From Planctomycetota bacterium (GTDB lineage: Bacteria > Planctomycetota > E44-bin39): 64,000 nucleotides of DNA. The translations under genes were made by a program, and so were the position numbers. The stretch covers positions 40,173-104,172 of the forward strand of contig SOJX01000049.1 in assembly GCA_004376375.1 (NCBI GenBank). Reading direction: 5' to 3'. Shown here piece by piece: positions 29,325 to 41,005 of this stretch. The notes under the pieces are model-generated. The model did not search any database. It was not told where the DNA came from and saw only the letters and a list, made by a program, of their open reading frames with translations. Every line of letters starts with the position of its first letter. The first letter of the stretch is position 1.

Positions 29325-30995
29325 CTACATCATCCCGGGCATTCCGCCCATTCCACCCATACCGCCCATACCGCCCATACCTCCGGGCATTCCGGGCATC
29401 GCCTGATCATCATCTTCCCTGGGAATTTCGGTGACGATCGCTTCGGTTGTAAGCAGCAACCCGGACACACTCGCAGCGTTCTGAAGCGCCGAGCGAACGA
29501 CTTTGGTTGGATCGACGATGCCGGCATCGAACATATCGACATAATCTTCTTTCGCCGCGTCGAAACCGAAGTTCATGTCTTCGGACTCGGATACTTTTTT
29601 GTGTACCACCGAGCCGTCAAGGCCGGCGTTTTCCGCGATTTGTCTCAGCGGCGCCGGCAGTGCGCGGCGGACAATATCGATTCCGGTAGCTTCGTCGCCG
29701 GTTGCCTCGAGGCCGCCAAGGGCTTTAGCCGCGCGGATAAGCGCAACTCCGCCGCCCGGAAGTATGCCTTCCTCGATTGCCGCGCGGGTTGCATGCAGCG
29801 CGTCTTCGAAGCGGGCCTTTTTTTCCTTCATCTCGGTTTCGGTCGCCGCGCCGACGTTAACCTGCGCGACCCCTCCTGCCAGCTTTGCGAGCCGCTCCTG
29901 GAGTTGTTCACGGTCGTAATCCGAGTCACTTTCATCAATCTCGCGGCGTATCTGTTTTACACGCGCGGAAATGTCCGCAGCATCGCCTGCGCCCTCGATG
30001 ATAATTGTATTTTCCTTGGAGATCGTAATCTTCTTGGCGCGGCCCAGGTAGCTGAGGTCGGCTTTTTCAAGGTCGATTCCAAGGTCCTTGAAAATCGCCT
30101 TGCCGCCGGTAAGGATGGATATGTCTTCAAGCATCGCCTTGCGGCGGTCGCCGTAGCCCGGAGCCTTTACCGCACAACAGGAGAGGATTCCCTTGATGTG
30201 GTTGACCACAAGCGTGGCCAGTGCTTCGCCTTCGATGTCCTCCGCTATCACCAGGATTGGTTTTTTCTCTTTCGAGAGAGTATCAAGCAGAGGCAGAAGC
30301 GGCTTGATGCTGGAAATCTTTTCTTCGTAAATAAGTATGAACGCTTCCTCGAGCACGCATTCCATGTCTTCAGCGTTGGTGACGAACCTTGGAGAAAGGT
30401 AACCGCGTTCGAACTGCATGCCTTCGACGACATCGATGGTTGTTTCTATACTTTTTCCATCCTCGATTGCAATAGGAGCTTCCTGCCCAACCTTGGAAAA
30501 AGCTTCTGCTACTATTTTGCCGATTTCCGGGTCGTTATTTGCGGAGATGGTGCCGATTGCCTCGATCTTTTTTGTGTCGTTTGCCACGTCAACGGACATC
30601 TTGTGCAACTCTTCGACTACTGCCGCAACTCCTTTTTCAATACCGCGCTTCAGTGACATCGGGTCGGCGCCTGCCGCAACGTTTTTCAGGCCTTCGTTGA
30701 AGATGGCCTCCGTGAGGATGGTCGCAGTCGTTGTGCCGTCGCCGGCAACGTCCGAAGTCTTCGACGCGACTTCCTTCACCATCTGCGCGCCCATGTTCTC
30801 GTAGGGGTCGATAAGCTCGATCTCCTCTGCCACGGACACACCGTCCTTGGTAATGGTCGGGCCGCCGAAGCCCTTGTCCAGGACAGCGTTTCGGCCTTTC
30901 GGTCCCAGAGTGGTTCGGACGGCTCGTGCGAGCTTGCCGAGGCCCGAGCGAATCTTTTCCCGGGCTTCCTGCTCAAACGCAATTTGTTTTGCCAT
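29325..30995 (-). CDS. groEL: Chaperonin GroEL, paralog with GGM tail
   Basis: 556 residues from the ATG at 30995, which has AGGAGG upstream. It carries [18 protein letters not shown], the ATP site [14 protein letters not shown], catalytic Asp in [16 protein letters not shown], and a C-terminal GGM-type tail (four GGM units then PGMM). Tail and sequence make it the most standard GroEL of the three, probably the housekeeping chaperonin. First gene of the chaperone operon. Two tandem TGCCA-N3-TGGCA sites lie about 180-235 bases upstream. I find no CIRCE element. Confidence 0.96.
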   Translation of the reverse strand: MAKQIAFEQEAREKIRSGLGKLARAVRTTLGPKGRNAVLDKGFGGPTITKDGVSVAEEIELIDPYENMGAQMVKEVASKTSDVAGDGTTTATILTEAIFNEGLKNVAAGADPMSLKRGIEKGVAAVVEELHKMSVDVANDTKKIEAIGTISANNDPEIGKIVAEAFSKVGQEAPIAIEDGKSIETTIDVVEGMQFERGYLSPRFVTNAEDMECVLEEAFILIYEEKISSIKPLLPLLDTLSKEKKPILVIAEDIEGEALATLVVNHIKGILSCCAVKAPGYGDRRKAMLEDISILTGGKAIFKDLGIDLEKADLSYLGRAKKITISKENTIIIEGAGDAADISARVKQIRREIDESDSDYDREQLQERLAKLAGGVAQVNVGAATETEMKEKKARFEDALHATRAAIEEGILPGGGVALIRAAKALGGLEATGDEATGIDIVRRALPAPLRQIAENAGLDGSVVHKKVSESEDMNFGFDAAKEDYVDMFDAGIVDPTKVVRSALQNAASVSGLLLTTEAIVTEIPREDDDQAMPGMPGGMGGMGGMGGMGGMPGMM

Positions 30996-31176
30996 GTGGG
31001 TCTCCTCCTGAAATAGCATATTGGAAAGTGGATAGAGATTTTCCCTGAATATGAACGATTAAAGCAAAGCGAATGCCAAGCTGAATAACCGGGGAGCGGA
31101 ATGTCGTAACAGGCTGATGTAATAGAAGTTACGTCAAAGCCGATTCTGTGGAAATATTTGCAATAAAAATTATCTA

Positions 31177-31242
31177 TGCCATAGTGGCAGAGGCCGGCCA
31201 CTCAATCGTATATTACCTGCCATTGTGGCAGCGCTGGCCGCT
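31177..31242. promoter_or_regulatory. Tandem TGCCA-N3-TGGCA candidate operators upstream of the chaperone operon
   Basis: Two near-identical units, TGCCATAGTGGCA (31177-31189) and TGCCATTGTGGCA (31218-31230). Each is followed by a GGCCGGCCACT / GCTGGCCGCT block. The units are 41 bases apart, close to four helical turns, so a dimeric regulator would bind the same face. They lie in the 402-base gap ahead of groEL2. Confidence 0.5.
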
Positions 31243-31272
31243 TACGTAAAAGCTCAGGACTGGACTGCTACT

Positions 31273-31393
31273 TCATGACAATTGATTTTGTGGGTATTGA
31301 TTTAGCGGGCGGGCTTGCCCGCCGTTGTATTTTTATTAACGCGCCGCAAGCGGCGCCGCTAAATATTTTTATCCCAAATTTCAATTGTCATGA
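31273..31393. mobile_element. MITE-like 121-base inverted-repeat element
   Basis: The ends are exact inverted copies (TCATGACAATTGA at 31273 and TCAATTGTCATGA ending at 31393). The similarity continues inward for ~37 bases on each side to TTAGCGG / CCGCTAAA. Inside are GCGGGC/GCCCGC and GCCGCAAGCGGC palindromes. No coding capacity. It ends 4 bases from the stop codon of the oxidoreductase gene. Confidence 0.55.
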
Positions 31394-31397
31394 GGTA

Positions 31398-32543
31398 CTA
31401 CCCAATGATGGCGTGAACGATTTCTTTCACATGTTTCGCTATCGCGGGGGAAGAAGTCAGGCCCGGTGATTCTATTCCGATAAGGTTGATAAGGCCGGGG
31501 AGGTTTCTGTCTTCTTCGTGTTTTATGACAAAATCCCTGACGCTGCCGCCGGGCCGCGTGAGCTTCGGCCTTATGCCGGCAGTGTCGGGTGCGAGGTCTT
31601 CGAGTTCGAGAAAGGGCAGGAACTTTTTTGCGGACTCAAAGAATTTCGTTTTACTGTCCGCATCAACATCGTAGTCTTTGATCCTGTCGATGAAAACGGA
31701 ATCCGGACCGAGGCGCATCCTTCCCTGGAGGTCGAGGGTCGCATGGATTCCCAGGCCGGCCGTATCGGACGGTGGCACCGGGTAAACGAGCCTGCTGATA
31801 AGTCTGCTCTTTCCGCCTGCCACGCTGAAGTACCGGCCCTTGCAGTAGCGCAGGTCATAGCCGGCCTCGGCCGTATCAATCCCGGCCATGCCTGCAACGC
31901 GATCGGAGTCGAGGCCGGCGCAGTTGATCAGGATACGGGTCCTGAACGAGTATTCGACAATCTCCTTTTTATCGTTATCGAAAACTCTTACCGTAATCTT
32001 ATAACCTCCCGGAATTTTTTCTATCCCCACGACCTCAGAGCCGTAGAGAAACTCGGCGCCCCTCTCCCCCGCCTTTGAAGCGCAATAATGCATAAGCCCG
32101 TGCGTGTCGATGATTCCCGTTGACGGCGAGTGGATGGCTGCAACCGCCCGGATATTCGGTTCGAGTTTATTCACTTCATCGGCGGTAAGCAGCTTCAGGT
32201 CATCCACCCCGTTGGCGTTGCCTCTTTCCTTAAGATATTCGAGGCGCCCGACCTCATCGCCGTCAGTCGCCACAATCAGTTTGCCGATTCTTCTGAAGCC
32301 GATTCCGTTTTCTTCACAGATTCCGTAGAGCAGCTTTTTCCCCTCTACGCATAGCCTTGCCTTCAGCGAATCTTTCGGGTAATAGATACCGGCGTGTATG
32401 ACTTCGCTGTTTCTGCCGCTGGTTTCCTGGCCGAATTTTTTGTGCCGCTCGAGAACGCAGACGGATCCGTTGCCATCCGCGAGTTCCGCGGCTATGGCCA
32501 GCCCGACGACTCCTGCCCCGATAATGGCTGTGTCGGTGTCCAT
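31398..32543 (-). CDS. FAD-dependent oxidoreductase, L-2-hydroxyglutarate oxidase-like
   Basis: 381 residues of the DAO/glycine-oxidase fold. The FAD-binding motif IIGAGVVGLAIAAEL is at the N-terminus, followed by QETSGRNSEVIHAGIYYP, which is characteristic of LhgO/L2HGDH proteins. The C-terminus has IGIESPGLTSSPAIAKHV, the second FAD-contacting motif. LhgO oxidises L-2-hydroxyglutarate to 2-oxoglutarate and passes electrons to the quinone pool. A related 2-hydroxy acid is possible as substrate. Single gene, between a MITE-like element and the divergent lipoprotein. Confidence 0.85.
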   Translation of the reverse strand: MDTDTAIIGAGVVGLAIAAELADGNGSVCVLERHKKFGQETSGRNSEVIHAGIYYPKDSLKARLCVEGKKLLYGICEENGIGFRRIGKLIVATDGDEVGRLEYLKERGNANGVDDLKLLTADEVNKLEPNIRAVAAIHSPSTGIIDTHGLMHYCASKAGERGAEFLYGSEVVGIEKIPGGYKITVRVFDNDKKEIVEYSFRTRILINCAGLDSDRVAGMAGIDTAEAGYDLRYCKGRYFSVAGGKSRLISRLVYPVPPSDTAGLGIHATLDLQGRMRLGPDSVFIDRIKDYDVDADSKTKFFESAKKFLPFLELEDLAPDTAGIRPKLTRPGGSVRDFVIKHEEDRNLPGLINLIGIESPGLTSSPAIAKHVKEIVHAIIG

Positions 32544-32704
32544 TTGCGAACCAATCAGCGCGTGTTGAAAATATCTTTGACGAAAATTTCCCGGCCGGTA
32601 TTATACCCGCTGCAGCGCTGCCCGTCCATCACGAAGACCGGGCTTTCAGCCACTGCTGCCGTTCCTGCACGCTTTGATGTAAACTCCGCGCCTCCGCATT
32701 TTTA

Positions 32705-32733
32705 TTCCAATTCTTTCCCAGGCAAGATATAAT
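32705..32733 (+). promoter_or_regulatory. Possible promoter of the heparinase-like lipoprotein gene
   Basis: TTCCAA (32705-32710), a 17-base spacer and a perfect TATAAT (32728-32733), 57 bases before the ATG. The -35 box is weak. Confidence 0.4.
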
Positions 32734-32790
32734 TCTGCTGCGTCGTATCAGCAGCATCTCCCCGGCCCGGACCGTTAGGTGAGAATCGCG

Positions 32791-34845
32791 ATGAAAAAAT
32801 GGATTTTTATTCTCGTTGCCGCCATATGCATCACCGTCGCCTGCGCGTGCAGCAAGAAGAAGAAAGACAATTTCATTTACGGTACGCCGCCTACCGGGAC
32901 CGGAACGGGAACCGGTACGTCCACCGGAACCGGCAGCGGTACCCACACCGTCCCGAACGTGCACCCGCGCATTCTCGGCACGAGGCAGAGACTTGTCGAC
33001 CTCTCGACGTCGCGCGCATCCGCCTACACGCGCATGAAAAACGTGGCAAACGCCGGAACAGCAGGCGACCATTCGCTGATGATATCGCAGGCGCTCGTGA
33101 GCTGTATCGAGCAGGACCAGACGATGGCCCGCAGCGCGATAGACAAGGCGATGGTTTACGTGAACGGCCCTATCCGCTCGGGGCACGTCCCGTTCGGCGC
33201 CGACCTCGCGCGGTGCGGGATAGTTTACGATCTCTGCTACGACGAATGGACGCAGCCGGAGCGCGACGCGTTTCACACCTACCTGAACGCGACCGTCGAT
33301 GCAAACGTGACCTCCGAAACCCACGTTTTCCACAACGGCTTTTACGGCTACAAGTGGTGGGGCATCGGTATCGCCTGCTACGCGAGCTATTACGAGAACA
33401 CCCGCTCACCCGCGATTCTCGACGACCTGGAGAACGAGTTCCGCACGCGCGCGGCGCCCGCGCTCGAGCTTGCGGGCGACGGCGGCGGCTGGGGCGAAGG
33501 TTATTACATAAACTACTGGATTTACGAATGGCTTTTCTTCTGCGAGGTCGCTCGGTACTGTGAAGGCTTGGACTACTACGCGATCGCACCGAAGTTTTTT
33601 AATAACCGCGCAATCGCGGGTATGTTCGAGATGTACCCGGGGATAAAGATTTACAACTCCCGCCGCCCGATACCGATGGGTGACGGCGGCGGCCGGGTCT
33701 TCGGCGGCGACCGCGACAAGACGTTATCGGCGAGGCGGATACTGGTAAATTATTTACGCAACGACGCGGCCCATCAGGCCGTGCACGCGTTCAACGAGAC
33801 GACGCCGAACTCGAGCGTCGGCGATTACGCATACAAGGATTTCCTCTGGCGCGACGACACGGTGACCGCGGGCAACCTTTCGACGTATAAACTTTCCCAC
33901 TACAGCCCGGGACCGGGCTACGTATACGCGCGAAGCTCGTGGGATGAGGACGCGGCGCATTTCTTCTTCAAGTGCGGCGACCGGTTCACTGCGCACCAGC
34001 ACCTCGACGTGGGCCATTTCCTTATATACAAGAACGAGGAACTCGCGGGCGACGGCGGGCATTACGATTCCTTCGGCTCGAGCCACGACGTGAACTACCA
34101 CCTCCGCACCGTCGCGCACAGCACCGTGCTTGTATATAACGCCTCGGAGACGTGGCCCGGCATCCGCGCGGGAACCGTCACCGGCAACGACGGCGGACAG
34201 CACCATAACTGGCCACACCACAACGGCGCGGTGGCGGACGTGGACGCGTGGCAGGCGGACAGCAACCTGTATGATATCGGAAACATCCTCGCATTCGAGG
34301 ACAACGGCAGCCACGTCTACATCGCGGGCGACTGCACGAAAGCGTATTCGTCCACAAAACTTGAATTCTTTACGCGGCAGATAGTTTTCATCAGGCCGGG
34401 CACGTTCGTCATTTTCGACCGCGTGAAATCAAAAGAGGCATCGCTGAAGAAAACGTGGAATCTGCAGGCGATGAAAGTCCCGACCGGGACCGCGCCCAAC
34501 CTTGTTATCACCAACGGAACCGGGCGGCTTTTCGTCCAGACCGTGTTGCCGACAAGCCCCATTGTTACTCTCAACTCGGGCGCCGACCTGTACAAATACG
34601 GCGGCACGACTTACACACCCGGAAGCGATACCGGTCCTGCGCCGGAATGCCGCATCGAGGTGTCGCCGCCCGCGCCCGCGGCGACGGATTATTTCCTCCA
34701 CGTACTTACGGCGACGGACTCATCAACCGCATCGGTAACACAGGCCACGTCCCAGGTTACGGCGAGCGATATCACGGTTACAATCGGAACGGCGGAAATC
34801 GTTTTCAAGACCGCAAGCGTGGACGCGGTAATTGATATTCCCTGA
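32791..34845 (+). CDS. Heparinase II/III-like polysaccharide lyase lipoprotein
   Basis: 684 residues from the ATG at 32791, preferred over the GTG at 32779 because AGGTGAG lies 8 bases upstream. The lipobox VACAC gives an exported lipid-anchored protein. A Gly-Thr linker (about residues 34-50) follows. The body matches the heparinase II/III-like fold: an alpha-helical toroid (about 55-330) and a beta-sandwich region with FTAHQHLDVGHFLIYKN, DGGHYDSFGSSHD and TVAHSTVLVY, which hold the His and Tyr residues expected for uronic-acid lyases. Substrate not predictable; alginate, heparin-like or ulvan-like polymers are possible. No sugar transporter or sulfatase is nearby, so it is not part of an obvious polysaccharide locus. 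Confidence 0.85.
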   Translation: MKKWIFILVAAICITVACACSKKKKDNFIYGTPPTGTGTGTGTSTGTGSGTHTVPNVHPRILGTRQRLVDLSTSRASAYTRMKNVANAGTAGDHSLMISQALVSCIEQDQTMARSAIDKAMVYVNGPIRSGHVPFGADLARCGIVYDLCYDEWTQPERDAFHTYLNATVDANVTSETHVFHNGFYGYKWWGIGIACYASYYENTRSPAILDDLENEFRTRAAPALELAGDGGGWGEGYYINYWIYEWLFFCEVARYCEGLDYYAIAPKFFNNRAIAGMFEMYPGIKIYNSRRPIPMGDGGGRVFGGDRDKTLSARRILVNYLRNDAAHQAVHAFNETTPNSSVGDYAYKDFLWRDDTVTAGNLSTYKLSHYSPGPGYVYARSSWDEDAAHFFFKCGDRFTAHQHLDVGHFLIYKNEELAGDGGHYDSFGSSHDVNYHLRTVAHSTVLVYNASETWPGIRAGTVTGNDGGQHHNWPHHNGAVADVDAWQADSNLYDIGNILAFEDNGSHVYIAGDCTKAYSSTKLEFFTRQIVFIRPGTFVIFDRVKSKEASLKKTWNLQAMKVPTGTAPNLVITNGTGRLFVQTVLPTSPIVTLNSGADLYKYGGTTYTPGSDTGPAPECRIEVSPPAPAATDYFLHVLTATDSSTASVTQATSQVTASDITVTIGTAEIVFKTASVDAVIDIP

Positions 34846-34873
34846 AAAGAAAACAACCGGGCGCAATATGTGC

Positions 34874-34902
34874 TTGATTAGCGCGGCACGGCGTAATATA
34901 AT
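34874..34902 (+). promoter_or_regulatory. Probable promoter of the CAP-domain lipoprotein gene
   Basis: TTGATT (34874-34879), a 17-base spacer and a perfect TATAAT (34897-34902) within an AT-rich stretch, 35 bases before the ATG. Confidence 0.6.
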
Positions 34903-34937
34903 ATATTATAAGTAATTTTCAGAAGTGGGGCATGCCG

Positions 34938-35528
34938 ATGAAACATCTCCTGGTCTGCGGAATAATTATTCTCCTGCTTGTCTTTGCCAAGGGCTGCGGC
35001 GCAGGTCTTCCATATCTTGCCGCGGGCGGTGCGGCCGCAGTCGGAGCGGGAATATATGCCGCATCCGACGACGATGACGACGACGATTATATCTATTTTC
35101 CCCCGGGTACCGGAACGGGAACCGGTACAGGCACGGGAACCGGCACGGGTACGGTCACAGGGCCCAACCCGGGCGGTACTATCGGGGCGCTTTTCGATGC
35201 GATAAACAGCGAGCGGGCCTCGGCCGGCGCAGGGCTGTTGAGCTATGACAACGACCTGGCGGCCGTCGCACAGGCATATGCGGAACTGCTGGCAGATGAC
35301 GACCGTGAATATTATTCGGCTTATATCGGTGGAACCACACCGGAAGAGCGTATCACAAACGCCGGCATAACTTATATCATTGCCGGTGAGGTTGGAGCGG
35401 TGGAAGTCTCGATTGAAAACTGGTCCGACGCCTTTGATGTGCTGATGTATAACGGTTCGGGTTCATTGTTACATGCTCCCTTTAATCGGATGGGCGTGGG
35501 TTATACCGATTTTATAATGACCGGGTGA
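34938..35528 (+). CDS. CAP/SCP-domain lipoprotein with Gly-Thr linker
   Basis: 196 residues. The ATG at 34938 is chosen over that at 34932 because GGGG (34927-34930) is then at normal spacing. The signal peptide ends at a Cys in FAKGC. A short hydrophobic stretch (LPYLAAGGAAAVGAGIYAA), an Asp run and a (Gly-Thr)n linker follow. The rest is a compact CAP-like domain: DAINSERASAGAGLLSYD, DLAAVAQAYAELLADD, an E-R-I element, and FNRMGVGYTDF at the end. The family's metal-binding His residues are poorly conserved, so it may be a binding rather than an enzymatic version. It uses the same kind of linker as the heparinase-like protein upstream. Confidence 0.72.
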   Translation: MKHLLVCGIIILLLVFAKGCGAGLPYLAAGGAAAVGAGIYAASDDDDDDDYIYFPPGTGTGTGTGTGTGTGTVTGPNPGGTIGALFDAINSERASAGAGLLSYDNDLAAVAQAYAELLADDDREYYSAYIGGTTPEERITNAGITYIIAGEVGAVEVSIENWSDAFDVLMYNGSGSLLHAPFNRMGVGYTDFIMTG

Positions 35529-35545
35529 ACCGAAAACATCCACCA

Positions 35546-35645
35546 CTACGTCTGGATAGTGGACCTTATCCAGAAGTAGCGGCGAGAGCCCCCAGGGGGA
35601 GCTCTGAAGCGAAAAGCGAAAGGCCGGGAAACCGGCCTTTTTTTA
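35546..35645 (+). ncRNA. Candidate structured RNA: three consecutive hairpins ending in a terminator
   Basis: Stem 1: CTACGTCTGGATA / TATCCAGAAGTAG (35546-35579, 12 pairs with one mismatch). Stem 2: AGAGC CCCC / GGGG A GCTCT (35585-35605). Stem 3 is the terminator (35619-35640). The gap holds no reading frame. It could be the 3' end of the CAP gene mRNA or a separate small RNA. I do not recognise a known riboswitch class. Confidence 0.4.
35619..35645. terminator. Intrinsic terminator between convergent genes
   Basis: AAAGGCCGG, loop GAAA, CCGGCCTTT, then seven or more T on the plus strand and A-rich sequence on the other side. It ends the CAP-lipoprotein transcript and may also serve the minus-strand genes ending at 35667. 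Confidence 0.85.
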
Positions 35646-35666
35646 TTTCGGGCTGCCTGCTCAGGA

Positions 35667-35963
35667 TCAGGTATACAGCCTTTTCCTGATATATTCGACC
35701 ACCAGGTCGCGGGCGTACTGGAGGATCTGCTCCGGCGTTTCGTCGGGCTCTGCAAAATCAGGGGTCTCGATCACGTCCGTAACCATCTCGGCCCACCAGT
35801 CGGATTTCAAGGTCAGGTTTACAGCTTCTTCGCCAAAACCTTCTTTTTTAAAATCTTCCGCAGCCGGTTCGTTGAACATGACCTTTACCGCATCCGCGCC
35901 TTCATCAAGCGTTATCCTGCCCTGAAGCCACTCGTGCAGCCTGATTATCTGTTCTTTTTCCAT
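35667..35963 (-). CDS. Small acidic hypothetical protein
   Basis: 98 residues, acidic, mostly helical, without signal peptide or membrane segment; WW at residues 56-57. It follows the TPR gene by 9 bases on the same strand, so the two are probably one transcript. No family is recognised and no ribosome site is clear before the ATG. Confidence 0.6.
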   Translation of the reverse strand: MEKEQIIRLHEWLQGRITLDEGADAVKVMFNEPAAEDFKKEGFGEEAVNLTLKSDWWAEMVTDVIETPDFAEPDETPEQILQYARDLVVEYIRKRLYT

Positions 35964-35972
35964 GAATGGTCC

Positions 35973-36638
35973 CTAGTCCACAGGTTTCGTTCTTACCGAC
36001 CTGCCGCCGGGATTGGGATCGAGCGATGCGGCTTTCTCCATGTCGGCGTTGGCGCCTTCCTCATCGCCTGCCATTTTCTTGGCTATGCTTCTCTCGAAAA
36101 ACGCGCGGGCGCATTGGGGGCGAATCTCGAGTGCGCGGTTGTAGTCGTTTATGGCGCCCTGTATATCGCCAAGCTCTTCCTTCGCAACACCGCGGTCGAC
36201 ATAGGCCTCGTAGTAATTCGGCAACATCTCGATAACCTTTGAGGCGTCAGCGATCGCGCCTTCGAGATCGCCGCACATGTGTTTCGCCAGTCCGCGAACA
36301 CCGTAGCCAGCCATGTAATCGGGCTTGATTTCAAGCGATTTTTCGGCGTCCTCGAGCGCGCCCTCGTAATCGCCCTTCTCTCTTCTGGCGACCGACCTGA
36401 AGCCGTACGCAAGGTGATGCATCGGGTCGATTTCAATCGCCTTATCGCAATCCATAATCGCGCCGGGCGTGTCGCCCATTACCTGCAGGAGCAGACGTGC
36501 GCGATGGTGGTAAGCATCGGCATTTTTCGGGTCGAGTTTGATGGCCTGGGCAAGGCCGGTGAAAGCGGGCTGCATGTCGCCGCTGCGGGCGGCGTCCATC
36601 GCCTTCTTAACAATCTTTTTGGATTCTTCTGCGCTCAT
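35973..36638 (-). CDS. TPR-repeat protein
   Basis: 221 residues from the ATG at 36638 (AAGGTG upstream). Five to six tetratricopeptide repeats fill the protein, each with the ALxxDxAIEIDP ending, for example DYEGALEDAEKSLEIKPDY and DIQGAINDYNRALEIRPQ. No signal peptide, so it is cytoplasmic. It probably acts as a protein-protein adaptor; the partner is unknown. Co-transcribed with the small acidic protein downstream. Confidence 0.85.
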   Translation of the reverse strand: MSAEESKKIVKKAMDAARSGDMQPAFTGLAQAIKLDPKNADAYHHRARLLLQVMGDTPGAIMDCDKAIEIDPMHHLAYGFRSVARREKGDYEGALEDAEKSLEIKPDYMAGYGVRGLAKHMCGDLEGAIADASKVIEMLPNYYEAYVDRGVAKEELGDIQGAINDYNRALEIRPQCARAFFERSIAKKMAGDEEGANADMEKAASLDPNPGGRSVRTKPVD

Positions 36639-36723
36639 GGTGGCACCTTTCTCATTCCTGGAAAATTCAAGGTCGATTATAAACATTATTACTGAAAAAG
36701 CAAGGGAAGGCGGGCGGATAACG

Positions 36724-36906
36724 GAAAAGCTGTCAGCATTCAGCTATCAGCTTTCAGCTTAAGACGAAATACCATAGAAGCAAGTTCAAAGGTTCGAAGG
36801 TCATAACTTTTGAACTTTTGAACCTTCGAACTTTTTAACCTCATGATAAGACATTTCTTTTTTTGCTGAATGCTGACGGCTGAAAGCTGAAAGCTGAAAG
36901 CTCAAA
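36724..36906. repeat. Nested iterated-word palindromic repeat
   Basis: The outer arms are built from CAGCTTT/AAAGCTG words (36724-36760 and 36864-36906). An inner pair uses GGTTCGAA/TTCGAACC words (36784-36809 and 36810-36834). Together they occupy half of the 366-base gap between the TPR gene and the receiver gene. No coding capacity. Confidence 0.6.
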
Positions 36907-37005
36907 GTCTCGCTTTTCAACCTGAGATGTAACTTGATAGACGTCGGGGTATTATGCAAAAGTCAGTCAACTTGAGTAATGTAGAGATTTCCGCAGAGAT
37001 TAAAA

Positions 37006-37449
37006 TCAGTCAAGCGGCCGGTGGAGAGGTGAAAGCAGCCTCTCGACCTTGGCCTCGACGGTCTCGGCGTTGAAGGGTTTGACAATATAGCCGGAAGCGC
37101 CGAGCTGGCCCGCCTTGCGAATTTCGTCGGTATCAGTCACAACACTGCACATTACAACCGGTATTTCGGCGGTGGCGGGTTCATCCTTGAGATGCTTGAG
37201 GACTGCAAAACCGTCCATGCCGGGCATTCGGACGTCTAGGATTACCAGGTCGACCTGGTGGATTCTGGCGAACGAGATCGCCTTCTGCCCGCTGGAAACT
37301 GTGAGAGCTTTATAATTCTGGCCCTCCACGATCTGCTTCAGAGAATGGCAGACGGCGGCCTCATCGTCGACGATAAGTATGGTTTTCTGACTGCGCGGTT
37401 TATCAACTTTTTTTACAGCCCGTTCGTTCGTGTTGTCCGATGCTGGCAT
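37006..37449 (-). CDS. Single-domain response regulator (CheY-like receiver)
   Basis: 147 residues from the ATG at 37449 (AAGGG upstream). The receiver fold is clear: IVDDEAAV (acidic pocket), the phospho-acceptor Asp in LVILDVRMPGMDGF, Ser/Thr at CSV after VVM, and Lys in YIVKPFN. No output domain, so it acts by protein contact. The basic N-terminal 25 residues are an extension. No histidine kinase gene is near. It lies 101 bases after the RND pump gene on the same strand, with its own possible promoter. Confidence 0.92.
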   Translation of the reverse strand: MPASDNTNERAVKKVDKPRSQKTILIVDDEAAVCHSLKQIVEGQNYKALTVSSGQKAISFARIHQVDLVILDVRMPGMDGFAVLKHLKDEPATAEIPVVMCSVVTDTDEIRKAGQLGASGYIVKPFNAETVEAKVERLLSPLHRPLD

Positions 37450-37530
37450 TGGGTGATCCCTTCGCAAGCTTTTGTCAGTTGTGCCCGGATTGTCAGAAGG
37501 GCATACCCGCGGCTTCGCGGCGTATGTTAC

Positions 37531-37549
37531 ATTATATCATATACAGGAG

Positions 37550-37560
<11 letters not shown>
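37531..37560 (-). promoter_or_regulatory. Possible promoter of the receiver gene
   Basis: On the minus strand TTGATT (37560-37555), 18 bases, then a perfect TATAAT (37536-37531). A GC hairpin (about 37502-37526, CCGCG/CGCGG core) follows between it and the gene and may act as an attenuator. Confidence 0.42.

Positions 37561-41001
<3,441 letters not shown>

Positions 41002-41005
<4 letters not shown>

Noticed and set aside
30996..31170. CIRCE heat-shock element upstream of groEL2
   Set aside because: No TTAGCACTC-N9-GAGTGCTAA or close variant is seen in any chaperone leader.
32799..33563. Arg-rich 254-codon frame inside the heparinase-like gene
   Set aside because: Shadow of the GC-rich gene in another frame; no start signal and extreme Arg content.
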